DNA of 64,000 bases from contig NC_035795.1 of assembly GCF_001653235.2 (NCBI RefSeq), positions 1,736,001-1,800,000 on the forward strand, written 5' to 3'. Below the pieces are notes generated by a model. It made no database searches. It was given only the letters and a program-made list of their open reading frames with translations, and was not told the DNA's origin. Shown here in pieces: positions 1-11,400 of the stretch. Within the stretch, counting starts at the first letter, position 1; each line of letters starts with the position of its first letter. Both the position numbers and the translations under genes were made by a program. This DNA is from Pochonia chlamydosporia 170. Taxonomy: Eukaryota; Ascomycota; Sordariomycetes; Hypocreales; Clavicipitaceae.

Positions 1-3000
1 ATGCTCCAGTCAAGCTCCAGCTCAGCTGCCTGTGCTCTGGTACATTCTGCGAGCCCCGTCTGACTTGGAGCCGCCAGTGCTCAGCCAGTGCCATCAAGTG
101 TTGTCTGCTTCTGGTGGCGTCAAGTTGGGTCAACTGGCACAATGTTTGCTCTGGTTGAGTGCATGGGCTGACCAGCTCCAGAAGCAGGTCTCGCTGGAGC
201 TTCTCTTAGCTTGGTTCCCCAGGAACAGTTCAAGTCAGCTTCGCCATGCCATCAAATGCGGACCGACAATCCGGTCTGAGGACGAGGTTGCTGCCAGGCA
301 CCGCATGGTGTTTTAGACACTCTACCGTTGACTTATCATCTCACGATCGTTCTGGTCATCACCCAACCCAGCCATGCAACCCATCAAACGTAAACAGTTT
401 GCTTTTTTTCGTAACAGGGCTGGTCATATGCGTCTCTCTCTCTCTCCACCAGGCCATGTTCATGCCAGCAAAATTAACAACATCTGCGTCATGCAGACAC
501 AGAAGCAACACAAAATGCTGCAGCAAAGCTCATGGATACCGCCAACCACTACCTTCATGTATCAGCCTACGGATACCTTCTCGTAGAGAATGCCGCTAGC
601 TTGAGGCCCGGGGTGGCAGGAATTTATCTTCGCACCACATCCCTCACAGGTTTGTTCGTCAACCTGAGAAAACTTCCATCTCGTTTCCAAGCTTTGCTTT
701 GTGCCTGTTATCGACACTCTTGGCGATCAGTCCATTGTCTGGCTGCCTACCCAGCAGTTGGCTGGCTTGACATGTGCTGTCATATGTTTCAACCGCATCG
801 CCAGCTCACACTCATGTAAATCTCTCAGGGATGGATCTTCCATGGCACCCTTGAACCATCAGTATGCCAGGTCATGCAGTCAAATGCGGTCCGGTGTTCT
901 TCATCGATTGGCGATAAACGTGCTCTGAGTCGAACAAAACAACCATCTGAAACAGTTCAAATTACCGCGCAGGAGAACAGGTTTTCGCCCATTTTCTGCG
1001 GGCTACGTATGTACCACTGAAAGGACGACCGGACAACAAGTCACTGAGTGTCCCAATGACTCCGTGACCGAGAAATTCGTCATGGAAACTCCCAAGCTCC
1101 CACATTCCGAGAGGTTTTGAGCTCTGCCGCTCCATATTTCCGTCCTTACTCATTAGACGTATGCTGTGACCCAAGTCGCCTGTGTGTTTCAGAATCATAG
1201 CCTAGAACCCGCTCTCTGCTCTTGGCACGCTTCACAAAAGTGTTTATATCTGGCACCAGAGTTTGAAAAGAGGCACCACTGGCATGGCAAAAAACCGCTT
1301 TATACCTCTGTATGGAATATATGTACGGAGCACAGTGCTTTGAAATGGCAAGTTGTCTGTTGACGCTCAAAATAGTGCTGAATTGACTCGGCAACACCTC
1401 TCAACGTAGGTTATATTTAGCAACTATGCTGCGCGTCATCTTTGAGGAGGCTTGATGTAGAGCGCGAGCTACGCATCTACATCCGTGGATATGTGTAGAG
1501 CTGCGTCTTGAACTTTGTTTTTGTCGGCAACCTGCATCACACATGATGTTCAGAACGTCGTCTTGCTGCGATCACTCAACCCCAAAGAGCCTCGGCGAGC
1601 TAAGACGCCCTGGATAACTCCCACCAAGGTTAAATGCCACGAGAATGGTATTTGTCAGTGATTTGATGTCAGTGCATTGGGTAGCAGCGCAACAAGCGAA
1701 TGGCACAGAATTCAGCCTTTGTCAGGCTCTTTGGTCACGATGTTCCTCCTTGCAGTTCATGCATGTGTTCTGCAAGACTGCAACTCGAGCTTCGGTGCCA
1801 AGGTCCACCCGAGTCGGTCGGTCTCTAGGATTCCCAGGCAATCGACGTCTGAACAAAGGACCGATCTGCGCAAAGATGAGACACTTACTACCCCGTCCCG
1901 TCCCACAGGAGAAACAAGTCCATCTCGACGGCTTTGGGTCAACCTTGTCGGCTATTGGCTCAAGGCTGCCTTTGACCACTCTCTCAGGGGAAAAGGAAAG
2001 CCTTGGGCTCTTGGTGCCCTTCCAAGGGGTCAATTCACGACAGGGATCTGCCAAACGCGTCAACTGCAACAACAGCTTGTGCTGCTTAACGGCGTTACTT
2101 CCAGGGGATTTAGCGCAAAGCTTCTGCATGCAATATGCGGTTCCTGTATCAGATCCCGAGGTGGTGCGCTACAGGACGTTGCACTCTGTCGATTTTAGTC
2201 TCCGCAATCTGGCATTTCGGCTCAGCCGTTGCGACATTGGGCTATAGCCTATAGTAGGCGGGCCTGGCAATAACACAGAACATGAGCATTGAGGCACAAG
2301 CCCTCAAGTAGGGACGGAAGATGGCCCAATCCATTGCTGCGATGACCAAATTGTCCAGGGACTGGAGAAATAAAGGGTCTAGTCTGGTTGAGTGGTGAAC
2401 GGGGTTCATGCCTTCTTGGAGTTCATGCTTGTTGCTTTTCAGACAACTGCTCCTTCCAGATCAGGAATCTCAGGGTATGGCCAGGCTTCTCAGGAGGCCG
2501 CCTTATTCACTGCAACTGACCGCAACTAGCCTAAGCTCTTAGTTTTGTAAAAAGTCAACGTTTGTGTATTGAATATGCGCATTGTGTCCCAGAGCACAGT
2601 GGTACAGTGGTGCTCCTTGACCTAGGACGAATCTGACTTGACTTGTGGCGGAAGCATGGCGGAAGCACCTACATGGTCTGTAGACACTTTGGTAAGTCCA
2701 ATGCCCTTTCGGACTGCCCTCGACAAGTAGCTCACAAAATGTTGCGCCAAGGGGTCCAGGGGCTCAACCCCAAGTTACCCTTCATTTAGGAAATTTATTT
2801 CGGCAGTCCTTCCAGAGCGTTTCCTCACACCAGCATCCGACCTTTTTTTAAACTTGATTTCGTCGCTCCCAGCCAATTTAAGCCGGGCGGACACTTGCAC
2901 CCACCCACAACCCCCGTTACTTTCCCCTTGGCGGTGGATGAATTGCAGGGTTGATTGCACCAGTCCACGAGCTTGAGAACGCTTCGCACAGACTCTCAGT

Positions 3001-3911
3001 CAGCGGGTGCTGTGGCTGTCGGTGGTTGAAGGTTGTCTCTTTGGCAAGCGGATCCTTGTCCCATCAATCTCAAACACGCTGCTGAGGATGCTGCCATGGC
3101 TGCTATGGTGCCAGCCGTCTGCTTTCGCCTCTACGCGGCTTATGCTGCTCATCGCCTGACAGTAAAGGAAACATGAGATTTTGGCTTGGATTATGGCTTA
3201 CATATGGCTTACCTAGCTTGCTTCGGGCCCCTTCAAGCTCAAGCTGGGGGAATGGATATCAAACGGGACCGGGTGGGCTTGTTCGATGCCATCTGGAACT
3301 GGTCCTGATATCCTGGACACAGGTCCTCTCCAATCTCATCCCACCGCTTGTCCATAGTTTTAATATCTCATGGTCCCTACCTGGCTTTGATGGTTTGCCT
3401 GCCTTGCTGTTTGCCTCTCTGCCCCACGGCCCAGCTATCGTCATAGCCATTTTCGAAACAGGTAATGTAATCGAAAGGCATAGTCCAACATACCGTCGAA
3501 GACGCAAGCCGTCTGTCCTGGCAATTTCATACAAGCTCTGTCCAGGCGGTGCTTCGTGCCAGTCCACACGGCCACAAGGACGCCTCAAAACACAGCGCCG
3601 ATAGTCGCAGAGACAAAAGCACCGGCCTGTTCTGCTTACCTGGCCCTTGAGTTGCAGCTGCTTTCATCATCTAAGCAGGACTCTTGGGAAACACGAGAGG
3701 GCTGCGTGGTCATCATTTTGACTTGCTCTGTTTAACATTTAAGGGTTTATAAAAGGCCGTTTCATCCCATGGAAATTAAGCATTCCTGTCATAAAGTCGA
3801 GGCCTCGTTTTGATGCTGCCACTGGATATTCGTCAGAGCAGTAGTCGGTGTTTTCACCCTGAATTATATGCCTAGGTAGTATCCTGGAACTCTCGCCCTC
3901 TATACGCACAC
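1..3911. other. gene-poor intergenic stretch
   Basis: I see no recognisable gene in these 3.9 kb. Open frames reach at most about 200 codons (1645-2247, +), overlap others on the opposite strand, and translate to unfamiliar compositions. No splice-joined conserved domain, tRNA or repeat array was found. The last 200 bases hold the promoter of the gene starting at 3912. Confidence 0.6.
3746..3756 (+). promoter_or_regulatory. TATA-like box upstream of the 3912 gene
   Basis: The sequence TTTATAAAAGG lies about 156 bases upstream of the ATG at 3912 on the same strand. It is a good match to a TATA element, and its distance fits a fungal core promoter with a roughly 100-base leader. No transcript data support it. 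Confidence 0.4.
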
Positions 3912-5645
3912 ATGGATCGTCTTCAACGAGCAACGTCAACATCTCGGCGGCCGCCTATGGGCTATCGAGCAGGGTCCGATGGTAATGAGAGATCAGCAAA
4001 TGCAGAGCAACCGTCTGAGACTCGTTTAGACAGTCAGGAAGCAGAAAGAGCATCGAGTGGCTTCCAGTCTTACCACCGACCAATACGTAGGGGAACCATT
4101 CAATCAAGCTCGTCGCCCGACAGCCAATTTACAGCAACAACTGGTCTTCGAGGTCCCCATGTGAATGAAGCAGATGGAACAGGAATCATAGCGATAGGAA
4201 TGGCACTCGGTAGTCCCACCGAAGAACGGGGTTCCCAGGGAACGAGTTGGCAACCGCAAGTTGTGACCACTGTCACAGCCGCTGACCCTGACGAGCAACA
4301 GATCAAAGACGGACTGACTAGATCAAAGTCACGCAAGTGGGGGATATTTGGCAGATCCAAGTCGAAAAGAGTCAAGAACGGTGACCGAGCTATTGATTCT
4401 CAAGAACAAGTCACTTCCCCCGGCGCCACACCAACTCGTGGGACGCCTACTTCTGCTGTTACTCGTGGACCACGACATACCGACCTACGAGATGCAAATC
4501 TATCGCCAAAGACGAGGAAACTTGGCAGATCCTTTACGGAGCCGACGTCATCGGATTCAAAATGGTCTCCTCAAGTCAGCTCACCTGGATCTAGAATACA
4601 AACATCGTCAAACGCCACCAGGCCTCAAAGACAAGAGCCCATATCAGAAACTGGCCAATCTGCTGACCAAGAGCCTATGCTTGACGTCGAGATACCTAAC
4701 ATCACACTGGAGAGATACAGTGTAATGTTTGCAAGCCTGCTTGAGCGACGCAGCGCTTCATCTCTTCTCGCTCGTCGACAAGTTACCCAAGATAAACTTC
4801 GTGCACTTCGCGACGACGGCACCAGTGCAAACACACAGAGAGAAACTCAACAGTCAAGACGGAAACACAGCGCAGACAGAGACCTGCCGCCTATTCCCCC
4901 GTTGCGCCTGGAGTCTTTGCAAATAACTCGGGGTCATCAACAACCTTCCAGGCTCCGGTCCAACACATCTCCGGCAATCATGACCACGCCATCAAAGGAA
5001 ACATTTCCAGGATCAAATCAGCACGAGGGAGAAACGTCAAAATCACCACATATAGTGAGGCTCGCATCCGTCAAAGGAGACAGCCCCGTCAAAAGTAGCG
5101 GAATGCCCTCCAACAGTACCGAGTGGCCACAACTTCGATCCAAATTCCATATACAATCACCCACGCACAAATCCTCCAGATCAAAATCAACCATCAACAG
5201 CAGCATAGATCTCTCAGAGAGGGAAGTACTAGAAGGCGGTCTATCCCCGCCACCATCCCAAAGTCGCGCACAACACACAACTGCCCCAGCACAACCTACA
5301 TCCAAGCCATTGCAACAAACCACCCGCTCAACACCATACTCTACATCTACCGCAGACGCCCAGGGCAGTCTCAGCCTAAGCCTCAGCAGCCTCTCCGAGG
5401 AAGAACCAGACGAGGACCAAGCAAAGGCGGTGCAGGACGCCGTAGAAATATCGATAGCCCGTCAAATCAGCATTTCCCGCGACCAGCGTCGCATGCTGGG
5501 CCCGTTGCAAATGCATCCCATAGAGGGAAGACGGCTGGCTGAGACGAAGACGTCGACCCCGCGATTGGTCGACCCGAGGTCAGATCCTTCGTCGCCCTTT
5601 GCAGGACATAGGAATAGCGAGCGCGTGGTCCTGGAGAGGGTATGA
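3912..5645 (+). CDS. disordered Ser/Arg/Pro-rich hypothetical protein
   Basis: A single-exon frame of 577 residues begins at the first ATG after a TATA-like box. The protein is almost entirely low-complexity, rich in Ser, Thr, Arg, Gln and Pro, with no membrane segment or signal peptide. Two islands look conserved in type: a basic motif RSKSRKWGIFGRSKSKR near residues 137-153, and a C-terminal tail near 515-577 containing ISIARQISISR and ending in SERVVLERV. Such layouts are common in unnamed filamentous-fungal proteins that carry short linear motifs for membrane, kinase or 14-3-3 binding. That role is inference; no enzyme domain is visible. The length and the continuous frame make it a confident gene of unknown function. 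Confidence 0.8.
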   Translation: MDRLQRATSTSRRPPMGYRAGSDGNERSANAEQPSETRLDSQEAERASSGFQSYHRPIRRGTIQSSSSPDSQFTATTGLRGPHVNEADGTGIIAIGMALGSPTEERGSQGTSWQPQVVTTVTAADPDEQQIKDGLTRSKSRKWGIFGRSKSKRVKNGDRAIDSQEQVTSPGATPTRGTPTSAVTRGPRHTDLRDANLSPKTRKLGRSFTEPTSSDSKWSPQVSSPGSRIQTSSNATRPQRQEPISETGQSADQEPMLDVEIPNITLERYSVMFASLLERRSASSLLARRQVTQDKLRALRDDGTSANTQRETQQSRRKHSADRDLPPIPPLRLESLQITRGHQQPSRLRSNTSPAIMTTPSKETFPGSNQHEGETSKSPHIVRLASVKGDSPVKSSGMPSNSTEWPQLRSKFHIQSPTHKSSRSKSTINSSIDLSEREVLEGGLSPPPSQSRAQHTTAPAQPTSKPLQQTTRSTPYSTSTADAQGSLSLSLSSLSEEEPDEDQAKAVQDAVEISIARQISISRDQRRMLGPLQMHPIEGRRLAETKTSTPRLVDPRSDPSSPFAGHRNSERVVLERV

Positions 5646-6451
5646 CGGGTATGATCTGCCGTTTCAAAAAAATCATGGATTTGACCGTGGGGGCTGGGTT
5701 TGAGAACCTGTGAACACACCCCCCTTGTAATTCGCCGTGTCATTCGGACGGAAAATGAAACAAGAGGCTTTGGAGAGTCAGTGGGAGAGGGAAGAGATGG
5801 CGACCAAAATGAAATCGAAAAGGGATGGAAGCGATCAACAGTCAGGGCATTGTTGGGACGAAAATCTGCAATGCGAATCTGTGCGGACTCGAGACTAGTC
5901 TGTGCAACCTTCGCTGAGAATAAGACTATACTTTCGCATTTATAACACTCCATGTTCCGATTAATGGAATATTTCCTTTGTTTGGGAAACTTTGATTCTG
6001 GAATTTAGCATTTTCGTTGAGATTCTATCTGTAGGCTGGACACTACATGAATGGACCAACTAGGATTATTTGGACATTGATGATAGCGATATACTTTCTT
6101 AGACAGTATGAAATGAATGACGAAATTATAGAAGAGAGCAGAGTCATCAATCTCAATATCGATGTGGTATTATTAGTTTGTGTGCTGTGGTGGTTTATGG
6201 ACGATGTATTTCTGAACTACAGACTTGCTCCGGCTTGACTATCACCAGTCTTAGTCTGGGCAGCAGCTGGTATACTACCCCTGGTCATTAAGTTGCAATT
6301 TCAGAGAGAAAAGTCGATAATTTGAGTGTGTACTTGTGAATCCGTGAATCTACCGACCAGAACGAATGGTGTGCCGGCAAAACTGCCAATCGAGCAGAGG
6401 AAAAGGTTTCTAAGGCGAGCTGGTCTCTTTGCGCCTGCCGTTCGCTCGCCC
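5646..6451. other. intergenic, convergent 3' regions
   Basis: About 800 bases separate the 3' ends of the 3912 gene (+) and the SNARE gene (-). The middle part (about 5950-6240) is AT-rich. I see no gene, repeat or RNA in it. It presumably holds both 3' UTRs and terminators. Confidence 0.5.
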
Positions 6452-7531
6452 TCACATGCACTTACAGAAGCTGTTTTGCTGTTTTGCACCCTCTAAAATT
6501 GTTCGGTTAGGGAACTGAAAATCTTCAATGAGTTGTACGATGGGTGATAACCTACTATAAAATTGCTGAGACTCAGCTTGCAACGCGTCACTCTTTCCCA
6601 CCAGCATATCCAGCTTTTCCCCTCTATTTAAGACCTCCTCAACCGTCCTTTCAAGCACTACGCGTGTTTCTTTCAATTCGTTCTGGATTTTCTCGAGTGC
6701 GCTGAAATTTTTGGGGTCATGGGCCTCGTCCATCTGCTTTAGAATGTTCCCACGAAAGCTTTTGAGCTTCGCTTCAAGTGTCCCTTGGACGCCAGAGAGG
6801 GAAGGCTTTTCTTTTCCTAAGTCGACCTCGCTGGCAACCTTGAAGTCCTCGCTTGTCCAATCAGGAAACATTGCGAGGAACTCGGAAACAAGGCGACCGA
6901 TGAGTCCTTGGGCTGTAGTTGAAGCGTACGCCTGGGAGGTGACGACAACGCCACAGATGCCGTTCTTAAGGGCGATGAAATGAGAGCGGGCATCTGGCTA
7001 CGATTTAGACAATGCAACAATAGGAGAGATTGATAGTCATATGCCTTCTCATACCTATTGCAATATCTTTAATACCCAAACTAACCTTGTCTGGAAGTAC
7101 AACAGCTCCCCGTTCACCAGGCACTGCATGTTGAGCTAGGTCTAGGGCTCCCTGGCTCAATCCGTAGAAGGCCGTCCTGCAGAATGACGAGTATTTGTTA
7201 GACACGTTGTTCCTGAACGACTCGTGAAGAATAGACAAGGGAGGCAAACCCTCTCGTGAAAAGATTGAAATGTTTAGGGCATAATGCGGCTACAAGTTGG
7301 CGGGATGGTTTCCTGTCCTTGCTTGGTGCCTTTTGGACTTCCTTATTGACCTCGTACTCGACGATGCTGGGGTCGTAACTGAAAATCTGGAAAGTCGGTA
7401 TGAGCACGGGCAATTACAGACGTTCTGACAAAGGAATGGGACAGTAAGGCGACGGGTGGGCATCTTACACCAGCGTAGTACACCAACAGTGGCCCTGTCG
7501 TCTCTTGTGATTTCGTCTTGGTGGAACTCAT
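6452..7531 (-). CDS. Ykt6-like longin R-SNARE, divergent
   Basis: Five exons on the minus strand, 7531-7469, 7386-7250, 7176-7086, 6997-6556 and 6492-6452, join in frame to 257 residues. The N-terminal longin-like part starts LLVYYAG|IFSYDPS and includes FTRG and KNGICGVVV. An R-SNARE core follows (about residues 196-244), with the zero-layer Arg in LNRGEKL (about R222) and the ending FYKGAKQQNSF-CKCM, a CaaX-type prenylation signal. Ykt6 proteins drive Golgi, endosome, vacuole and autophagosome fusion and attach to membranes by lipid. The longin half is poorly conserved, the protein is longer than the usual 200 residues, and the familiar double-Cys tail is altered, so this may be a paralog beside a standard Ykt6. 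The last intron is 63 nt, in frame and without a stop; removing it restores FYKGAK, which fits the family. Confidence 0.8.
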
Positions 7532-8408
7532 GGCGAACGATGGTCGAGACAAAATGCGGAAATTATCTGAATTGACACTGGGAGTGTGCCTGGGCTATCG
7601 GTGAGGTTGCGCCGCCGCTGTTGAGGAGGTGAAATGCCCAAGGCTGACGAGAAAAGACTTGAAGCTTGCGAAGGAGGAGGATGGATGTGTCGAAAAGGTT
7701 CAATGTTGGGATGGATAGGTCGGTGTCTGGCCGGCGACTACAAGCACCCACCTGATCTGTAGAAGTGGAGCGTGGCTGCAACTGTGGCCAGGGATGAGAA
7801 TCTCCATCTCCGCGCCACACTCTGGTAGCAGACCACATGCAGACCAGGCCAGACGGTCTGCAGCACAGTGTGATGTCTGGCTGGACTGGACTGCTCAAGT
7901 GGACTGGGCTGGATGGGATAAGACCAGACCTGTCAAGTGGAGACCAGTTGACCAGAAATGGAGGCAGAGGCTCTTGTGAATCCGGTCTCCATACTTTATC
8001 TGCATGCATGTGTGTTATGTGTCCAGTCTGCAACTTGAGATGGCCGGCCCAGCAGAGCACAGGCAACAGAGCATCTGAAGTCTTCATGTGGTCCGGTCCC
8101 CCTTGCCTCATCCAATCACATTTGCTGACAACTTGGCCAGCTCTGGAGCACCCACGCACTTGCCTTGCGGTGTGACTCTTCAAGACTCTTTCCCTGATGC
8201 AAAACGTCAAGGTATTTTGATGCAAGCTTGCGACTGCAATGCATTGAACGGCGAGCACAGGCAAACGAGATAAAGAAACTCACAGTAATCTTCTTCTTCT
8301 TTTCAAGTCAATCGCCTTAGGTTGCTGCTTTTATCTCGATATTCCGTTGTGCACCACTGCCACCTCTCCACCGTATCGTCCAACGTCTGACTTCATCACA
8401 TTGCTGCC
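7532..8408. other. divergent promoter region between the SNARE gene and SLH1
   Basis: These 877 bases separate two divergent starts. The stretch 7830-7940 is a loose run of GGACTG, CAGACC and GGTCTG-like words, related to tracts seen at 16.75 kb and 51.2 kb. A 233-codon frame on the minus strand (7563-8264) overlaps frames on the other strand and resembles no family, so it is not annotated. A pyrimidine-rich stretch (8289-8306) precedes SLH1. Confidence 0.5.
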
Positions 8409-11400
8409 ATGGCCTCTGCTGAGTTAATCGCCGCAGAATCAGAATGGAGGCAGCAGTTTGCAACTATGCGAGCTGCCCTCACCAATCTCAATCTTCCCCC
8501 ATTGCCCAAAGTAGCAGAGAAGTGTGTTGAAGAAGTCGATCTCGAAGATTACTCATCCGGGACCGGGAGCCAGGATGTTTGGGACTTCATATCAGACGAT
8601 GAACAAGATGATTCTAGCAGCGACTTTGCCGATGACGATGCCGAAGCGGGGGCTGCTGGTGATGCATCATTCAACAGTCCTAGGGAATGGTTTTTTGACA
8701 GGTCTGTAGCGATTGCCGTCGACACTGGCCTCTCCCCAGATGTCTTCCAAAGCCAAATTATGAGCCTTCTTGCCTCATCTCGGGCAGATAATGAACTCCA
8801 GGCTCAGCTAACTGACTTGGTTGGATTTGACCATCTCGATTTCATCATTGATCTTCTCTCTAAAAGGGTGGGTATTGTAGCTGCATCGAATGCTCAAAAC
8901 GAGCACGCCGCATCACGCCAATTATTAACCAAATCTGAGCGAGAGGCTGCTCTGAGACGCCAGGACCTTGAACACAAATCCGCTTCTCTTGCCCCTGCCT
9001 CCAAGAAGGAACCGCAGTACCCTCATGTGTACAGGTCATATCAAGCAGGAAATACCTTGAGTTTTGCTGGGAAGAAGTACGGCCTGCCTGTGGGTAGTGA
9101 ACGCCATCAGTTTGAAAAGTATGAAGAGTACTCTGTCCCGGCAGGGCGAAAAGGTACTCTAGGCCCTGGGGAGAAGCTGGTCAAGATTACCGATCTTGAT
9201 GGGTTGTGTCGGAATACATTCAAAGGCTACAAGTCACTCAACCGCATGCAGAGTCTGGTCTTTCCCGTGGGATACAAGACAAATGAAAACATGCTCATCT
9301 GTGCTCCCACCGGTGCGGTGCGTTGATATCTACGCTACCGTAATATTAATGAAATCTCAAAAGAGGACTAACAGTTGGCATAGGGTAAAACTGATGCCGC
9401 CATGCTAACAATTCTGCATACGATTGGACAGCACGTCTACCCCAACCCCACGGAGAATCCTGAGGCAACGGAGTTTGCTGTTGACATAGACGACTTCAAA
9501 ATTGTCTATGTAGCCCCTATGAAGGCCCTGGCTGCTGAGGTCACTGAGAAACTGGGCAAACGTCTGGCATGGCTGGGTATCAAGTGTCGCGAATACACTG
9601 GTGACATGCAGCTGACAAAGTCTGAAATTGTCCAAACCCAAATCATTGTCACCACCCCAGAAAAGTGGGATGTTGTTACAAGAAAAGGCACCGGCGATAC
9701 GGAGCTCGTCCAGAAAGTGCGACTCCTCATTATCGACGAAGTCCATATGTTACATGATGAGCGTGGAGCGGTCCTCGAGTCCCTCGTTGCTCGAACGGAA
9801 CGACAGGTTGAAAGCACGCAATCACTTATTAGAGTTATTGGACTCAGCGCCACTCTGCCCAACTACGTTGATGTTGCCGACTTTTTGAAAGTCAACAAGC
9901 ACGCCGGATTGTTCTACTTCGATGCTTCATTCCGTCCTGTACCACTAGAGCAGCACTTTATTGGAGTCAAGGGCAAGGCAGGATCAAAACAATCCAAGGA
10001 GAACTTGGACAATATCGCGTTTGACAAAGTTAAAGAGATGTTGGAAAAGGACCACCAAGTCATGGTTTTTGTGCACTCGCGACGGGACACTATGGTTACA
10101 GCTAGGATGCTTCACCAAAAGGCAATTGAGCAATTTTGCATGGAACTATTTGACCCAAGCGGACATCCTAAGTACGATCAAGCCTCCCGAGATATGAAAT
10201 CATCACGGGCTAAGGATATCCGTGACCTTCTTTCCAAGGGAATTGGAATCCATCATGCCGGCATGGCAAGGGCAGACAGGAATCTCATGGAACGGCTATT
10301 CGCCGACGGCGTTCTCAAAGTGCTCTGTTGCACTGCCACTCTAGCTTGGGGTGTGAACCTGCCTGCCGCAGCCGTGGTCATCAAGGGCACGCAGGTTTAT
10401 AGTGCCCAGGATGGCAAATTTGTCGACCTCGGAATCCTCGACGTGCTGCAAATCTTTGGCCGTGCCGGCCGCCCCCAGTTCGAAGATACTGGCATAGGCA
10501 TGATCTGTACCACCCAGGATAAACTTCAACATTACTTGACCGCTATAACCGAACAGCAGCCAATCGAGTCCAAGTTCTCCACCAAGCTGGTAGACAATCT
10601 GAACGCCGAAATTGCACTGGGAACGGTGACATCAATTCAGGATGCTGTTCAATGGATTGGCTACTCGTACTTGTTTGTTCGCATGCAGAGGAGTCCAACC
10701 TCATATGGCATTGAGTGGGCGGAAATTCGCGATGACCCAACTCTCGTGCAGAGACGACGCCAGCTAGCTATCCAAGCTGCAAGAACTCTGCAACAGTGTC
10801 AGATGATCATCTTCAATGAAAGGACGGAAGAGCTTCGCAGCAAGGATATCGGCCGAATCGCCAGCCAATACTACATACTTCATACTAGTATTCAAGTGTT
10901 CAACACTATGATGCAGCCACAGGCTACTGAAGCTGATATTCTCAAGATGATTAGTATGAGCGGGGAGTTCGACAATGTGCAGTCCAGAGACACAGAGTCC
11001 AAGGAACTGACCCATCTGAAGAATGATGTGGTTCCTTGCGACGTAGATGGTGGCATTGACACCCCACAAGCCAAGACCAACATTCTGCTACAGTCGTACA
11101 TCTCAAGGCAGCAGCCGGAAGACTTTGCATTGTCTAATGACATGAACTATGTAGCCCAGCAATCTGGACGCATTTGCCGGGCCTTGTTCATGCTAGCCCT
11201 GAACAGGAAATGGGGCCACCAGTGTCTCGTTCTTTTGACACTCTCCAAATCAATTGAAAAACGAATCTGGCCGTTTCAACATCCTCTTCACCAATTTGAT
11301 TTGCCCAAGCCAATCCTGAATCAGCTGGATTCCAAAGATCATCTGACCATGGAATCGATGAAGGAGATGGAACCTGCTGAAATCGGAAGCATGGTGCATA

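Noticed and set aside
1645..2247. 200-codon frame in the left gene-poor region.
   Set aside because: Length is within chance for a 64-kb window, overlapping antisense frames exist, and no domain or signal is seen.
7563..8264. 233-codon minus-strand frame between the SNARE gene and SLH1.
   Set aside because: No familiar segment, overlaps other frames and a repeat-like tract, and lies within a divergent promoter.
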